64,000 nucleotides of DNA from Croceicoccus pelagius (lineage in GTDB: Bacteria > Pseudomonadota > Alphaproteobacteria > Sphingomonadales > Sphingomonadaceae), in contig NZ_LYWY01000034.1 of the NCBI RefSeq assembly GCF_001661915.1, positions 124,001 through 188,000 of the forward strand, given 5' to 3'. The position numbers were made by a program, and so were the translations under genes. Every line of letters begins with the position of its first letter. Position 1 is the first letter of the stretch. Shown piece by piece: positions 24,627 through 32,445 of this stretch. The notes under the pieces were generated by a model, which was not told the DNA's origin, searched no databases, and saw only the letters and a program-made list of their open reading frames with translations.

Positions 24627-24848
24627 ATGTTCGAGAAGTTGCGTATCAAGGAACACATGGAAGTCACCGACATCAACGGCCAGCATCTCGGTACGGTCGA
24701 CGAGATCGAGGACGAGCGCATCAAGCTGACGAAGTCCGATTCCAGCGACAACAGGCATCACTTCGTGTCGCTCGACGATATCGACCGCATTGATGACAAC
24801 CGCATCTACCTGAAGGCGGCAGCGATCATTCCCGAAGGCGTCGCCTGA
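24627..24848 (+). CDS. DUF2171 protein, copy 3
   Basis: 73 residues from ATG 24627 with AGGAGAT upstream. LRIKEHMEVTDINGQHLGTV, DEIEDERIKLTKSDSS and VSLDDIDRIDDNRIYLKAAA share the KEHM...ERIKLTK skeleton with copy 1. The separation from copy 2 by 151 bases and an AT-rich stretch before the start suggest its own promoter. A terminator lies at 24898-24928. Confidence 0.82.
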   Translation: MFEKLRIKEHMEVTDINGQHLGTVDEIEDERIKLTKSDSSDNRHHFVSLDDIDRIDDNRIYLKAAAIIPEGVA

Positions 24849-24897
24849 GAGAAAACAACTTCAAAGTCCGCGCCATCCTGACGGCGCGGCGCGAAGG

Positions 24898-24928
24898 CCC
24901 GGCGGAGACCCCCTCTACGCCGGGTTTT
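24898..24928 (+). terminator. Intrinsic terminator after DUF2171 copy 3
   Basis: CCCGGCG (24898-24904) pairs with CGCCGGG (24918-24924), followed by TTTTCT. It overlaps the last codons of the convergent kinase gene. Confidence 0.7.
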
Positions 24929-27900
24929 CTGCGTTTGCCGTCCGCGCAAGACCGTTCAACAGCAGCTTGCGGCGAAATTCGCCGTCGCCTTGCCCGCCAT
25001 CCAGCTTCGCATCGAGTTGACGCACCGACGCTTCGACAAGACGCGTGCCGAAACCGGCGCTCGGCCCCTTGTCGGTGATGCCGTCCATCTTCTCGACCCA
25101 GGAAACGACGACCTTGTCGCCCTCGTGGCCGATCTCGACCAGCAATTCACCGCCCTCATCCGAAAGCGCACCGTATTTCGTGGCATTTGTCGCCCATTCG
25201 TGAAGGATCAGCGCCAATGACGTGATCTTGCCGGTCGGGACCATCGCGTCATCGCCAAGGATGCGGACGTCCTGGTTGCTGCGCGCAGGTCGCAGGACCA
25301 CATCGATCAGTTCGCGCAGGCCCACAGGTTCGTCCACGCGGCGCTGCTGCGTCAGGGCATGGGCGCGGCCCATCGCGTCGATGCGACGTTTGAGATCGCC
25401 CGCGAACTCTTCCACCGTCTCGCTCTCGCGGTGCGAGATGCCGATCATCGCGCCGACAACCGCGAACAGGTTCTTGATGCGGTGGTTCATTTCCCGCAGC
25501 AGCAGGTCGCGTTCGGCCAGCGCCTGACGCTCCGACGAAATGTCGTAAGTAACGCCGACGAAACGATGTTCCCCATCAATGAAGATGCGTCGGGCCAGGC
25601 CGTGCAGCCAGCGTTCCTCGCCCTCGCGGGTGATGACGCGGAACGTCTCGTCGAAATCGCGCCTGCCGTCCATTGCGTTGCGCAGCGCCGAATTCACGTT
25701 ATCCCGGTCTTCCGAATGGACCCGCTTGAGGATGAGATCCATCTTACGAGCTTCTTCCCCATCGACGTCGAGCAGTTCGCGCTCGACTTCGTCCAGCTCG
25801 GTTTCGCCGGTGGCGGGATCGTATTCCCAGATGCCGATACGCGCGACGCGAATTGCCAGTTCAAGCCGCTCGCGCTGCTCGGCCAGTTCGCGTTCCATGG
25901 CGAGCGCGGCGGTGATGTCGTTGAACACCAGCGTCGCACCGTCCGTCGTCCCGTCCTGCTTCACATAGGGCAGGACGCGCAGCGCATAGTCGCGTCCGCT
26001 TTCGCGATTGTGCGCGCGGGCGTCGGCCTTTTCGCCCGTGCCGGCAACGCGGCGGGCCAGGTCCATGTAATTGCTGTCCTCAAGGAACGTCGTCACTTCC
26101 GAAAGCTTGCGACCCCGGTCGCCGTGCTGGAACGGGAAGAGCGAGCAAGCTTCGTCCGTAAAGCTGCGGATACGCAGTTCGTCGTCGACCACGATGACGG
26201 CGAGCTGCGTGGAATCGAAGAAATTCTCGAGATCCGAATTGGCGACGATCAGCTGGTCGACCTTGTTGCGAAGCTCGTCGTTGACGGTGGTCAGCTCCTC
26301 GTTCGTGGACTGGAGCTCCTCGTTCATCGACATCATTTCTTCGTTGGAGCTCTTCAGCTCCTCGTTCGCGGTCTCCAGCTCTTCGACCGTGGAGCGCAGG
26401 CGATGGCGCGTGATGCGAAGTTCGTCTTCGAGGAATTCGATCTGGTCGTCGGTTTCGCCCAGTTCGACGAGATCGCCCTCATCCATCGGCACGAAGGGGC
26501 CGGTTTCGCGGATGACGACGAGGAACGTACCGTCGCGCACCGGATCGCAGATGACCTGCACCGGCTGTTCGCCGAAGTCGGTCTTGACCTTCACGTCGCG
26601 CGCAACGTGGCGTTGCTTGCTCTCCTTGGACTGGCGGACCAGCGCGCCGATGATTTCGCGCAAGCCCGGCTTTGCCAGCGAAGTCGCGTGAAGGCGCCGG
26701 TCGCGTTCAGCGGGGAAGTCAAGATAGCGCCCGACCTGCCCCCACGTGCTGAGGATGGTCGCTTCCCCGTCCACCAGCAACGATGGCGACGTGTAGGTCT
26801 CGGTCAGCTTGCGTAGCGCCTCACCCTCGAGCCAGCTGCGTTCGTACTGGTACGACTGCCGCTCCATTGAAGTGCGCGTCGGGCGGCGCGTGGTTCCGGG
26901 AAGCTCCAGCGGATAGCTGGGGTGCATGCCGGTACGCAGAAACAGGCGGTGCTTGGCATCGACCGGCGAAAACAGGTCGTCGTACCGGCCGATGGTTTCC
27001 GACGGACCGAGCAGCAGCCAGCCATCGGGGCGCAGCGCATAATGGAACAGCGGCAGGACCGCCTGCTGCAGCCTGTCGTCGAAATAGATCAGCAGATTGC
27101 GGCACGAAATCAGGTCGATCCGTGAAAACGGCGGGTCCTTGATCACCGAATGCAGGCTGAAACGCACCATGTCGCGGATCGAGGAATTGATCGCGAAAGT
27201 ATCGCCGTGTCCGACGGTGTAAAGACTGCGCATCGGTTCGGGAATGTCGGCCAGCGCGGCGATCGGGTAGATGCCTTCGCGCGCGATACGCAGCATCTGG
27301 TCGTCGATGTCGCTGGCGATAACCTGCACCGTGACGTTGCGGTCCTGTGCCCGCAGTTCCTCTGCGAACAGCATGGCGAGTGAATAGGCTTCCTCACCGC
27401 TGGAACAGCCGGGCACCCAGATGCGGATGCCGTGGCGCTGGTCGGCCATGCGGACGAGCGGTTTCACCACCGTCTGGTGCAAAACCTCGAATGCCTCGGG
27501 ATCGCGGAAGAAGCGGGTCACGTTGATCAGCAGGTCGCGGAACAGCGCCTGGCATTCGTCGACATCGCTGTGCAGGCGTTCGATGTAGGCAGACAAGTCC
27601 TCGATCCCCAGGACCTGCATGCGCCGTTCGATCCGGCGACCCATCGTGGACCGCTTGTAGCCGGAAAAATCGTGCCCGATCTGGTCGCGCAGCGCGCCGC
27701 ACAGGTCGTCGATGTTGTAGGCGACGGCGTCTGCCGCCTCTTTCGGGTCGACGTTGTCGAGGCTGCGGTCGAAGAATTCGCGCAGGCAGGTGATGATCTG
27801 GTTCGAATCCCGCACGAAATCGACAAGGCCGGTGCCCACTGCCGACAGCGGCATCCCGTCATAGCGCGCACCCTCGGGCTCCTGCGCGACGGCGACGCCG

Positions 27901-28361
27901 TGGTGTTCCTTGATCGCGCGCAGGCCGCGGCTGCCATCGGCGCCCGTGCCCGACAGGATGACGCAGGCCGCACGGTCGCCCATGTCCTCGGCCAGCGCCT
28001 CGAAGAAGTCGTCGATGGGCCGCCGCATCCCGCGCGGGTCCTTGAACTCGGTCAAGCGCAGGACGCCGTCCTCAACCGACAGGCCGGAGCCGGGGGGGAT
28101 GACGTAAATGTTGTCCGGTTCGAGCGTTTCGCCGCCCACGATCTGGCGCACCGGCATGTCGGTGTACCGTTCGATCAGCTGGGCCATCAGCGATTCGTGA
28201 TTGGGGTCGAGGTGCTGAACGACGACAAAGGCCATGCCCGGCAGCCCCTTGGAGCCACCCAGCATTTCCCTCAGCGCCTCCAGACCGCCCGCGGATGCCC
28301 CGACGCCGATGACGGGGAATTGCGTGTCAGCCTCTGCGTCCCGTGGAGTCCGCGTTGTCAT
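24915..28361 (-). CDS. CheB-CheR-PAS-HWE hybrid sensor histidine kinase
   Basis: 1148 residues from ATG 28361; longer upstream extension in frame is not conserved-looking. Order of domains: a CheB methylesterase (~15-200) with IGVGASAGGLEALREM, VVVQHLDPNHESLM and SGTGADGSRGLRA; a CheR methyltransferase (~230-500) with INVTRFFRDPEAF and VPGCSSGEEAYSLAML; a heptad coiled coil (~640-730) with ELETANEELKSSNEEMMSMN; two PAS domains; and an HWE kinase with the H-box LREMNHRIKNLFAV (~955), N-box HEWATNATKYGAL (~1050) and the W-V-E signature. No receiver domain is fused. HWE kinases in this order often feed the PhyR general stress pathway, which is inference here. Confidence 0.9.
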   Translation of the reverse strand: MTTRTPRDAEADTQFPVIGVGASAGGLEALREMLGGSKGLPGMAFVVVQHLDPNHESLMAQLIERYTDMPVRQIVGGETLEPDNIYVIPPGSGLSVEDGVLRLTEFKDPRGMRRPIDDFFEALAEDMGDRAACVILSGTGADGSRGLRAIKEHHGVAVAQEPEGARYDGMPLSAVGTGLVDFVRDSNQIITCLREFFDRSLDNVDPKEAADAVAYNIDDLCGALRDQIGHDFSGYKRSTMGRRIERRMQVLGIEDLSAYIERLHSDVDECQALFRDLLINVTRFFRDPEAFEVLHQTVVKPLVRMADQRHGIRIWVPGCSSGEEAYSLAMLFAEELRAQDRNVTVQVIASDIDDQMLRIAREGIYPIAALADIPEPMRSLYTVGHGDTFAINSSIRDMVRFSLHSVIKDPPFSRIDLISCRNLLIYFDDRLQQAVLPLFHYALRPDGWLLLGPSETIGRYDDLFSPVDAKHRLFLRTGMHPSYPLELPGTTRRPTRTSMERQSYQYERSWLEGEALRKLTETYTSPSLLVDGEATILSTWGQVGRYLDFPAERDRRLHATSLAKPGLREIIGALVRQSKESKQRHVARDVKVKTDFGEQPVQVICDPVRDGTFLVVIRETGPFVPMDEGDLVELGETDDQIEFLEDELRITRHRLRSTVEELETANEELKSSNEEMMSMNEELQSTNEELTTVNDELRNKVDQLIVANSDLENFFDSTQLAVIVVDDELRIRSFTDEACSLFPFQHGDRGRKLSEVTTFLEDSNYMDLARRVAGTGEKADARAHNRESGRDYALRVLPYVKQDGTTDGATLVFNDITAALAMERELAEQRERLELAIRVARIGIWEYDPATGETELDEVERELLDVDGEEARKMDLILKRVHSEDRDNVNSALRNAMDGRRDFDETFRVITREGEERWLHGLARRIFIDGEHRFVGVTYDISSERQALAERDLLLREMNHRIKNLFAVVGAMIGISHRESETVEEFAGDLKRRIDAMGRAHALTQQRRVDEPVGLRELIDVVLRPARSNQDVRILGDDAMVPTGKITSLALILHEWATNATKYGALSDEGGELLVEIGHEGDKVVVSWVEKMDGITDKGPSAGFGTRLVEASVRQLDAKLDGGQGDGEFRRKLLLNGLARTANAENPA

Positions 28362-28456
28362 CGGAGCGGGACGATAGTCATTCACTGATAACGTTACAAT
28401 CGGCTTGTTCGAATGATGGCGGGATTGATGCCGAGGCAAGTTCGCGAGGCGCTCGC

Positions 28457-29224
28457 TCAGGCGAGTTCGGCCTCGAACGCATCGGCCAGATATAGGTCGC
28501 CGTTGCCGTACAGATAGGCGCCGTCGAACTGTGCCATCTGCTTTAGCCGATCCATGTCGGAGATCATCACCCGCCCGCGCGAGAAATCGATCAGCCCCGC
28601 CTCGCGCATGGCGCGCACGGTGCGGTTCATGTGGATCGCCGTCGTTCCGCAAGCGTCGGCGAGCTCAACCTGCGTCAGCGGCATCGCGCAGCTCGTCGGT
28701 TCGGCCAGCCCCACGAAATCGAGCCTGTGCCACAGTTCCACGATCAGGTGCGCCAGCCGCCCGTCGGCGTTCAACTGCTCAAGCTTCAGAATCCATTCGC
28801 GGTGCATCGCCGCGTCGAGCAGGGTCGCAAACCACAAGAGGCGCGTGAGGTGCGGCTCGGTCCGCATGACTTCGACCAGCTTCGCATGCGGCGTGTGCCC
28901 GACGACCGTGTGCCCGACAGTGACGATATCGTGATCGAGCCGCTTCAGCGCAAAACCGTGCAGGTCGACGAAATCGCCGGGCACGTGAATGCCGATAATG
29001 TGCCGCTTGCCGCCACGCGTGATCGAACGCGCGATGAAACCGTCGATCAGCATCGTCGATTTTTGCGCAATCTCGCCGCGGCCGATCAGCTTGGTCGGCG
29101 AGGTGTAAATTTCGGTATGCTCGACCAGGTCTTCGAGAAGCTCCTTCTCCCGGTCACGCATTTCGTGCCTAAGGCGCCCCATCATGAAACGGCCGGTCTT
29201 GGGGTGACCTACTGCAATCGCCAT
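28457..29224 (-). CDS. Crp/Fnr family transcriptional regulator
   Basis: 255 residues. A cyclic-nucleotide-binding-type beta-roll (~25-130; IDGFIARSITRGGKRHIIGI, HVPGDFVDLHGFALKRLDHD) is followed by the C-helix and a winged helix-turn-helix (MPLTQVELADACGTTAIHMN, RTVRAMREAGLI). No cysteine cluster for an FNR iron-sulfur centre is seen, and the effector is unknown. Its ATG overlaps the stop of the LOV gene (TGATG), so its translation is tied to that of the photoreceptor. The large kinase follows 96 bases downstream. Confidence 0.88.
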   Translation of the reverse strand: MAIAVGHPKTGRFMMGRLRHEMRDREKELLEDLVEHTEIYTSPTKLIGRGEIAQKSTMLIDGFIARSITRGGKRHIIGIHVPGDFVDLHGFALKRLDHDIVTVGHTVVGHTPHAKLVEVMRTEPHLTRLLWFATLLDAAMHREWILKLEQLNADGRLAHLIVELWHRLDFVGLAEPTSCAMPLTQVELADACGTTAIHMNRTVRAMREAGLIDFSRGRVMISDMDRLKQMAQFDGAYLYGNGDLYLADAFEAELA

Positions 29225-29742
29225 CAGTCAAGCCTCGCTTCTGCGATCAGCGCGGCGCTGTTGGCAAGCGATCGGAACGTGCCCAGCGTGACCATTCCCA
29301 TTTCGCCCGCCAAAGAGCCGAGTTCGCGGATATCCTTGCGAAGCGTTTCGTCATAACCGTCGTGCCCGCGCCGGTCGTGCTTCGAAAAATCGAATTGCGA
29401 TCCGATGATGAACGTATCGCGGCCGTTGCGGCGGATTTTCGTCATGTAAAGAAGGTTGAGGAACGGCGTGCCGTCCTTGCGCACGTTGGGGATCAGGAAG
29501 CGGTCTTCCTTCACACTGTCGTCAACAAGAAAGGTGCGCATGCGTTCGCGCACCGGACCTGCCCCGCCCTCCGGCTGGAGGAAGCGGCAATTGCGCCCCA
29601 CGATCTCGTCGTTGCTATACCCGGTCAGGTTTTCGAAAGCGGCGTTAACCGCGATCAGAGGCACATCATCAGCACGGGCGTCAGCAACGCTGAGCGAGAT
29701 ACCGCTCTTCTGCATGAACTCGATAATCGGATCGGCAAGCAT
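29224..29742 (-). CDS. Short LOV-domain blue-light photoreceptor
   Basis: 172 residues. The PAS/LOV core carries the flavin motif GRNCRFLQPEGG with the adduct-forming cysteine at residue 52, followed by VRKDGTPFLNLLYMTKIRRN and IGSQFDF. These are the hallmarks of LOV proteins that bind FMN and form a cysteinyl adduct under blue light. The C-terminal ~50 residues are helical and carry no kinase or DNA-binding domain, so signal output must go through a partner. It overlaps the Crp/Fnr gene by one base, which suggests joint expression. Confidence 0.9.
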   Translation of the reverse strand: MLADPIIEFMQKSGISLSVADARADDVPLIAVNAAFENLTGYSNDEIVGRNCRFLQPEGGAGPVRERMRTFLVDDSVKEDRFLIPNVRKDGTPFLNLLYMTKIRRNGRDTFIIGSQFDFSKHDRRGHDGYDETLRKDIRELGSLAGEMGMVTLGTFRSLANSAALIAEARLD

Positions 29743-29887
29743 GCCTTAGATCGTCCCCCGACGTTGGATTTCAGCCCCTTACCATCCCCACCCTCATATA
29801 GACATTTGTTAATCTGGCGAGGGGGCTGGCCAAATAATGTTCGCTTCGCCGCCCCCGACCGTGTGTGCCGAGCGACGGTTTCCCAAC

Positions 29888-29913
29888 AACCGTCCGTTTT
29901 TGGAAAGGGTTCC
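29888..29913 (-). promoter_or_regulatory. Weak EcfG-like promoter upstream of the LOV operon
   Basis: On the minus strand GGAAC (29909-29913), a 17-base spacer and GGTT (29888-29891). The -35 and spacing are exact; the -10 has GGTT instead of CGTT. It would give a leader of about 140 bases to the LOV start. Confidence 0.3.
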
Positions 29914-29925
29914 GCACAACGCGAC

Positions 29926-29953
29926 GGGCCGTGCCCGAAAGGGGGCACGGCCC
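29926..29953 (-). terminator. Perfect GC hairpin downstream of the TonB receptor
   Basis: GGGCCGTGCCC (29926-29936) pairs exactly with GGGCACGGCCC (29943-29953) across a 6-base loop, 100 bases after the receptor stop. No T-run on either side. Confidence 0.5.
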
Positions 29954-30052
29954 GCGTAATCGCAATCGAAGTGATGCGGGAGAAGGCGCTGCCGATGCAC
30001 TTCCGCGCAGTCGCGGCAACACGCCGGACCTGCATCCCCATAGCCAGTCGGA

Positions 30053-32167
30053 TCAGAACCGGATGCGCGCGCTGACCGATGCGTTCAGAGGCTTGGCAGG
30101 CTGGATGTTGTTGTCGCCATGCGCGCTCGGGTAATAGTCTTCGTCGAACAGGTTCTCGATGTTCGCCTGAAGTGCGACATTCGGGCTGATCTCGAAATAG
30201 CCCGCCAGATCGACGCGCGTATATGACGGCAGCTTCACGGCATTGCTCAACGACGCATACTGGCTGGAGGCGTGGACGATGCCCCCGCCGATGCCGAAGC
30301 GGGGCGAGAAGTCATAGCGGGTCCATGCGGCGAAATGGTGGTCGGGCACCTGCTCGAGGATCGTGCCCGCCTCGGTACTGCCGACACGTGAGCGGACTTT
30401 CCCGTCGAGATAGCTGTAGCCGATGTTCGCGTTCCAGCCCGGGGCGAGCTCGCCGGTAAGCTGCGCCTCGAAACCGCGCGTCCGGGTCTTGCCGGTAAGG
30501 ATCACGAATCCCGGATTGTCGGGATCGGTCGTCTGACGGTTCGATCGTTCCAGTTGGAAGACGGCGGCGGTCAGCAGCAGTTCGGGGCGCGGCGACCACT
30601 TGATACCGGCCTCCATGTTCTTGAACTTTTCGGGCGCAAGCTCTGCCGAAGTGGGGCTGAGCAGTACGAACTGGTCACCGGCCTGCGGCAGGAAGCTTTC
30701 GGAATAGCTGGCATATAGCGACAGGTCTTCCTGCGGCTTCAGCACGACGCCAAGGCGCGGGCTCCACTTCTCGTCCTTGCGCGATGCGGGCGTATTGCTG
30801 ACGAGGTTCACGGTATCGAGATCGAAGCTTTCGAACCGCACGCCGCCGATGATCTGGACGAAATCGCCCAGTTCGATCTGGTCCTGCACATAGGCGGACA
30901 GGACGGTCAGTTCCGATGCACGGTCGCGGGCAAGCGGTTCGAGGAAAAACGCGGGAACACTGATCTCGTCCGCCAGCGGAACGCTTGCCGAAGTCGGGCC
31001 GTCGATAGATCCGAAGTGGACGACATCGCGAGAATTGCCGGTTTCCTGGCGGATGACTTCAAAGCCTGCGAGTAGCGTGTGGCCGATCCCTCCGGTATCG
31101 CCCTGCCAGACCAGATTGCCCTGCCCGATCCAGTTGCGGCGCGTGGTCGCGTCGCGATAGCCCGAAAGACCGACCGTGTCGCCATCGGTGCCCGACGGGA
31201 CGATGTTGGCATAGACCTTGTCGTAATCGGCGAACTGGCCGCTAAGGTTCACACTAAGTGCGTCGGAGAAGTCATGCTCGACGCGGGCGCGGGCGATGTG
31301 GACTTGCGCGCTCGCCTCGTTGAAGCCCGGCTGGCCGAAGAAGGTATTGTCATATCCGGTCAGCGGCGCGCCGTTCAGCGAGGGCACACCGCGATCGGTG
31401 ACGCGCTCGTCATCGTCGTAGCTGTAGCCCAGGATGACGCGGGTATCGTCGCCCGGTTCCAGCGTGACGGTCGGGCTGATGCCGAAGAAGCGGCCTTCGT
31501 ATTCGTCACGGTGGCTGTCGAATTCCTCGTACGTCGCGCTAAGGCGCGCGGCGGCATTGGTCGAAAGCGGCTGGTTCAGGTCTGCCGACAGCGACCATGC
31601 ACCGAACGTATCCACTGCGCTTTCGGCAGAGCCGAACGCCGTTCCCGGGCGTGCCAATTTGCTCACACGATTGATCGCACCGCCGCCGGCACCGCGTCCG
31701 AAGATCAGGGCGCTGGCGCCTTTCAGCACTTCGACACGCTCGATGTTATAGAGCGAGCGGTAATACTGTGCATCGTCGCGCAAGCCGTTGAGGTAGAAAT
31801 CGGAAGTGCTTTCCTGGCCGCGGATGAAAACCTCGTCGCGGTGGCCTTCACCCGTTTCCAGCGAAACGCCGGCGACAAAGCGCAGCGCATCGTTGAGCTG
31901 GCTGACCGCCTGGTCGTCGATCTGGTCGCGCGTGATGACCGAAACGGTCTGCGGTACGTCGATCATCGGAGTCGGCGTCTTGGTCGCGCTGGACCCATCA
32001 TCGACCGAATAGCCGTCGCGGTCGGCGGAAACGACGATTTCCTGCGGCAGGTAGGAGCGGCGATCGTCCTCCCGATCCTGAGCGAACACCGGGGTCGCAA
32101 CCATGGCCGTCGCCACCATCAGAGAAGTGCGGATTGAACATGCGGAAACGCGGCGATCGAACTGCAA
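30053..32167 (-). CDS. TonB-dependent siderophore receptor
   Basis: 704 residues starting at TTG 32167, behind AGGAGGG. A signal peptide ends near ATPVFAQ. The plug domain follows with VPQTVSVITRDQIDDQAVSQ, GVSLETGEGHRDEVFIRGQE and ERVEVLKGASALIFGRGAGG; the 22-strand barrel ends in the canonical phenylalanine (SVSARIRF). The VPQTVSVIT plug and FYLNGLRDDAQYYR segment place it among catecholate/hydroxamate siderophore receptors such as Fiu or FhuE. The true ligand is unknown. Two palindromic Fur-like boxes precede it. Confidence 0.92.
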   Translation of the reverse strand: MQFDRRVSACSIRTSLMVATAMVATPVFAQDREDDRRSYLPQEIVVSADRDGYSVDDGSSATKTPTPMIDVPQTVSVITRDQIDDQAVSQLNDALRFVAGVSLETGEGHRDEVFIRGQESTSDFYLNGLRDDAQYYRSLYNIERVEVLKGASALIFGRGAGGGAINRVSKLARPGTAFGSAESAVDTFGAWSLSADLNQPLSTNAAARLSATYEEFDSHRDEYEGRFFGISPTVTLEPGDDTRVILGYSYDDDERVTDRGVPSLNGAPLTGYDNTFFGQPGFNEASAQVHIARARVEHDFSDALSVNLSGQFADYDKVYANIVPSGTDGDTVGLSGYRDATTRRNWIGQGNLVWQGDTGGIGHTLLAGFEVIRQETGNSRDVVHFGSIDGPTSASVPLADEISVPAFFLEPLARDRASELTVLSAYVQDQIELGDFVQIIGGVRFESFDLDTVNLVSNTPASRKDEKWSPRLGVVLKPQEDLSLYASYSESFLPQAGDQFVLLSPTSAELAPEKFKNMEAGIKWSPRPELLLTAAVFQLERSNRQTTDPDNPGFVILTGKTRTRGFEAQLTGELAPGWNANIGYSYLDGKVRSRVGSTEAGTILEQVPDHHFAAWTRYDFSPRFGIGGGIVHASSQYASLSNAVKLPSYTRVDLAGYFEISPNVALQANIENLFDEDYYPSAHGDNNIQPAKPLNASVSARIRF

Positions 32168-32184
32168 AGGTACCCTCCTAAAAG

Positions 32185-32235
32185 TTGCGATTGATTCGCA
32201 AAATCGAAAGGCCTGCTAATGCGAAGTGATCGCAA
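32185..32235 (-). promoter_or_regulatory. Two tandem Fur-like palindromes upstream of the TonB receptor
   Basis: Site 1 at 32185-32201 reads TTGCGA-TTGAT-TCGCAA and site 2 at 32219-32235 reads ATGCGA-AGTGA-TCGCAA, both 6-5-6 inverted repeats (site 2 has one mismatched outer pair). Centres are 34 bases apart and the first is 18 bases from the start codon. Position and symmetry fit an iron-responsive repressor such as Fur. The rest of the gap up to 32445 shows nothing I can support. Confidence 0.6.
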
Positions 32236-32445
32236 AAGCAATCTTTGCATCAGAGTGTATCAAGGCAGGCGTAGAAGTCTTTCCGCTGCGACATGTCATG
32301 GTTCTCTGGCCGGATGGTGAAACGTCGCTCTGGGCCGATAGCCGCAATCCGTCATTGAAGGTCGAGCAGGCCGACGCCTACATTCGAGCGCCATCACGAG
32401 CAGGGCCTGAGAAAGGCGGCAGGCTATCCTAACCGCGATTCCGGC

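Larger units (their letters stand above)
29743..30052. other. Intergenic region LOV / TonB receptor
   Basis: 310 bases. It holds the LOV upstream region and the end of the TonB receptor unit. A perfect 11-bp hairpin lies at 29926-29953 and a weak EcfG-like promoter at 29888-29913. About 29790-29850 is AT-rich. No convincing ORF. Confidence 0.5.

Noticed and set aside
20171-24848. Possible prophage or integrative element around the low-GC gene
   Set aside because: No integrase, attachment-site repeat, tRNA or phage structural gene is visible; only one gene deviates clearly in composition.
27795-27812. GGTTCGAATCCCGC, like a tRNA T-arm
   Set aside because: It lies inside the kinase coding sequence, and no acceptor, anticodon arm or D-arm can be drawn around it.
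32226-32432. A 68-codon GTG-started frame between the TonB receptor and the beta-CASP gene
   Set aside because: No ribosome-binding site, it overlaps the second Fur-like box, and its translation matches no family I know.
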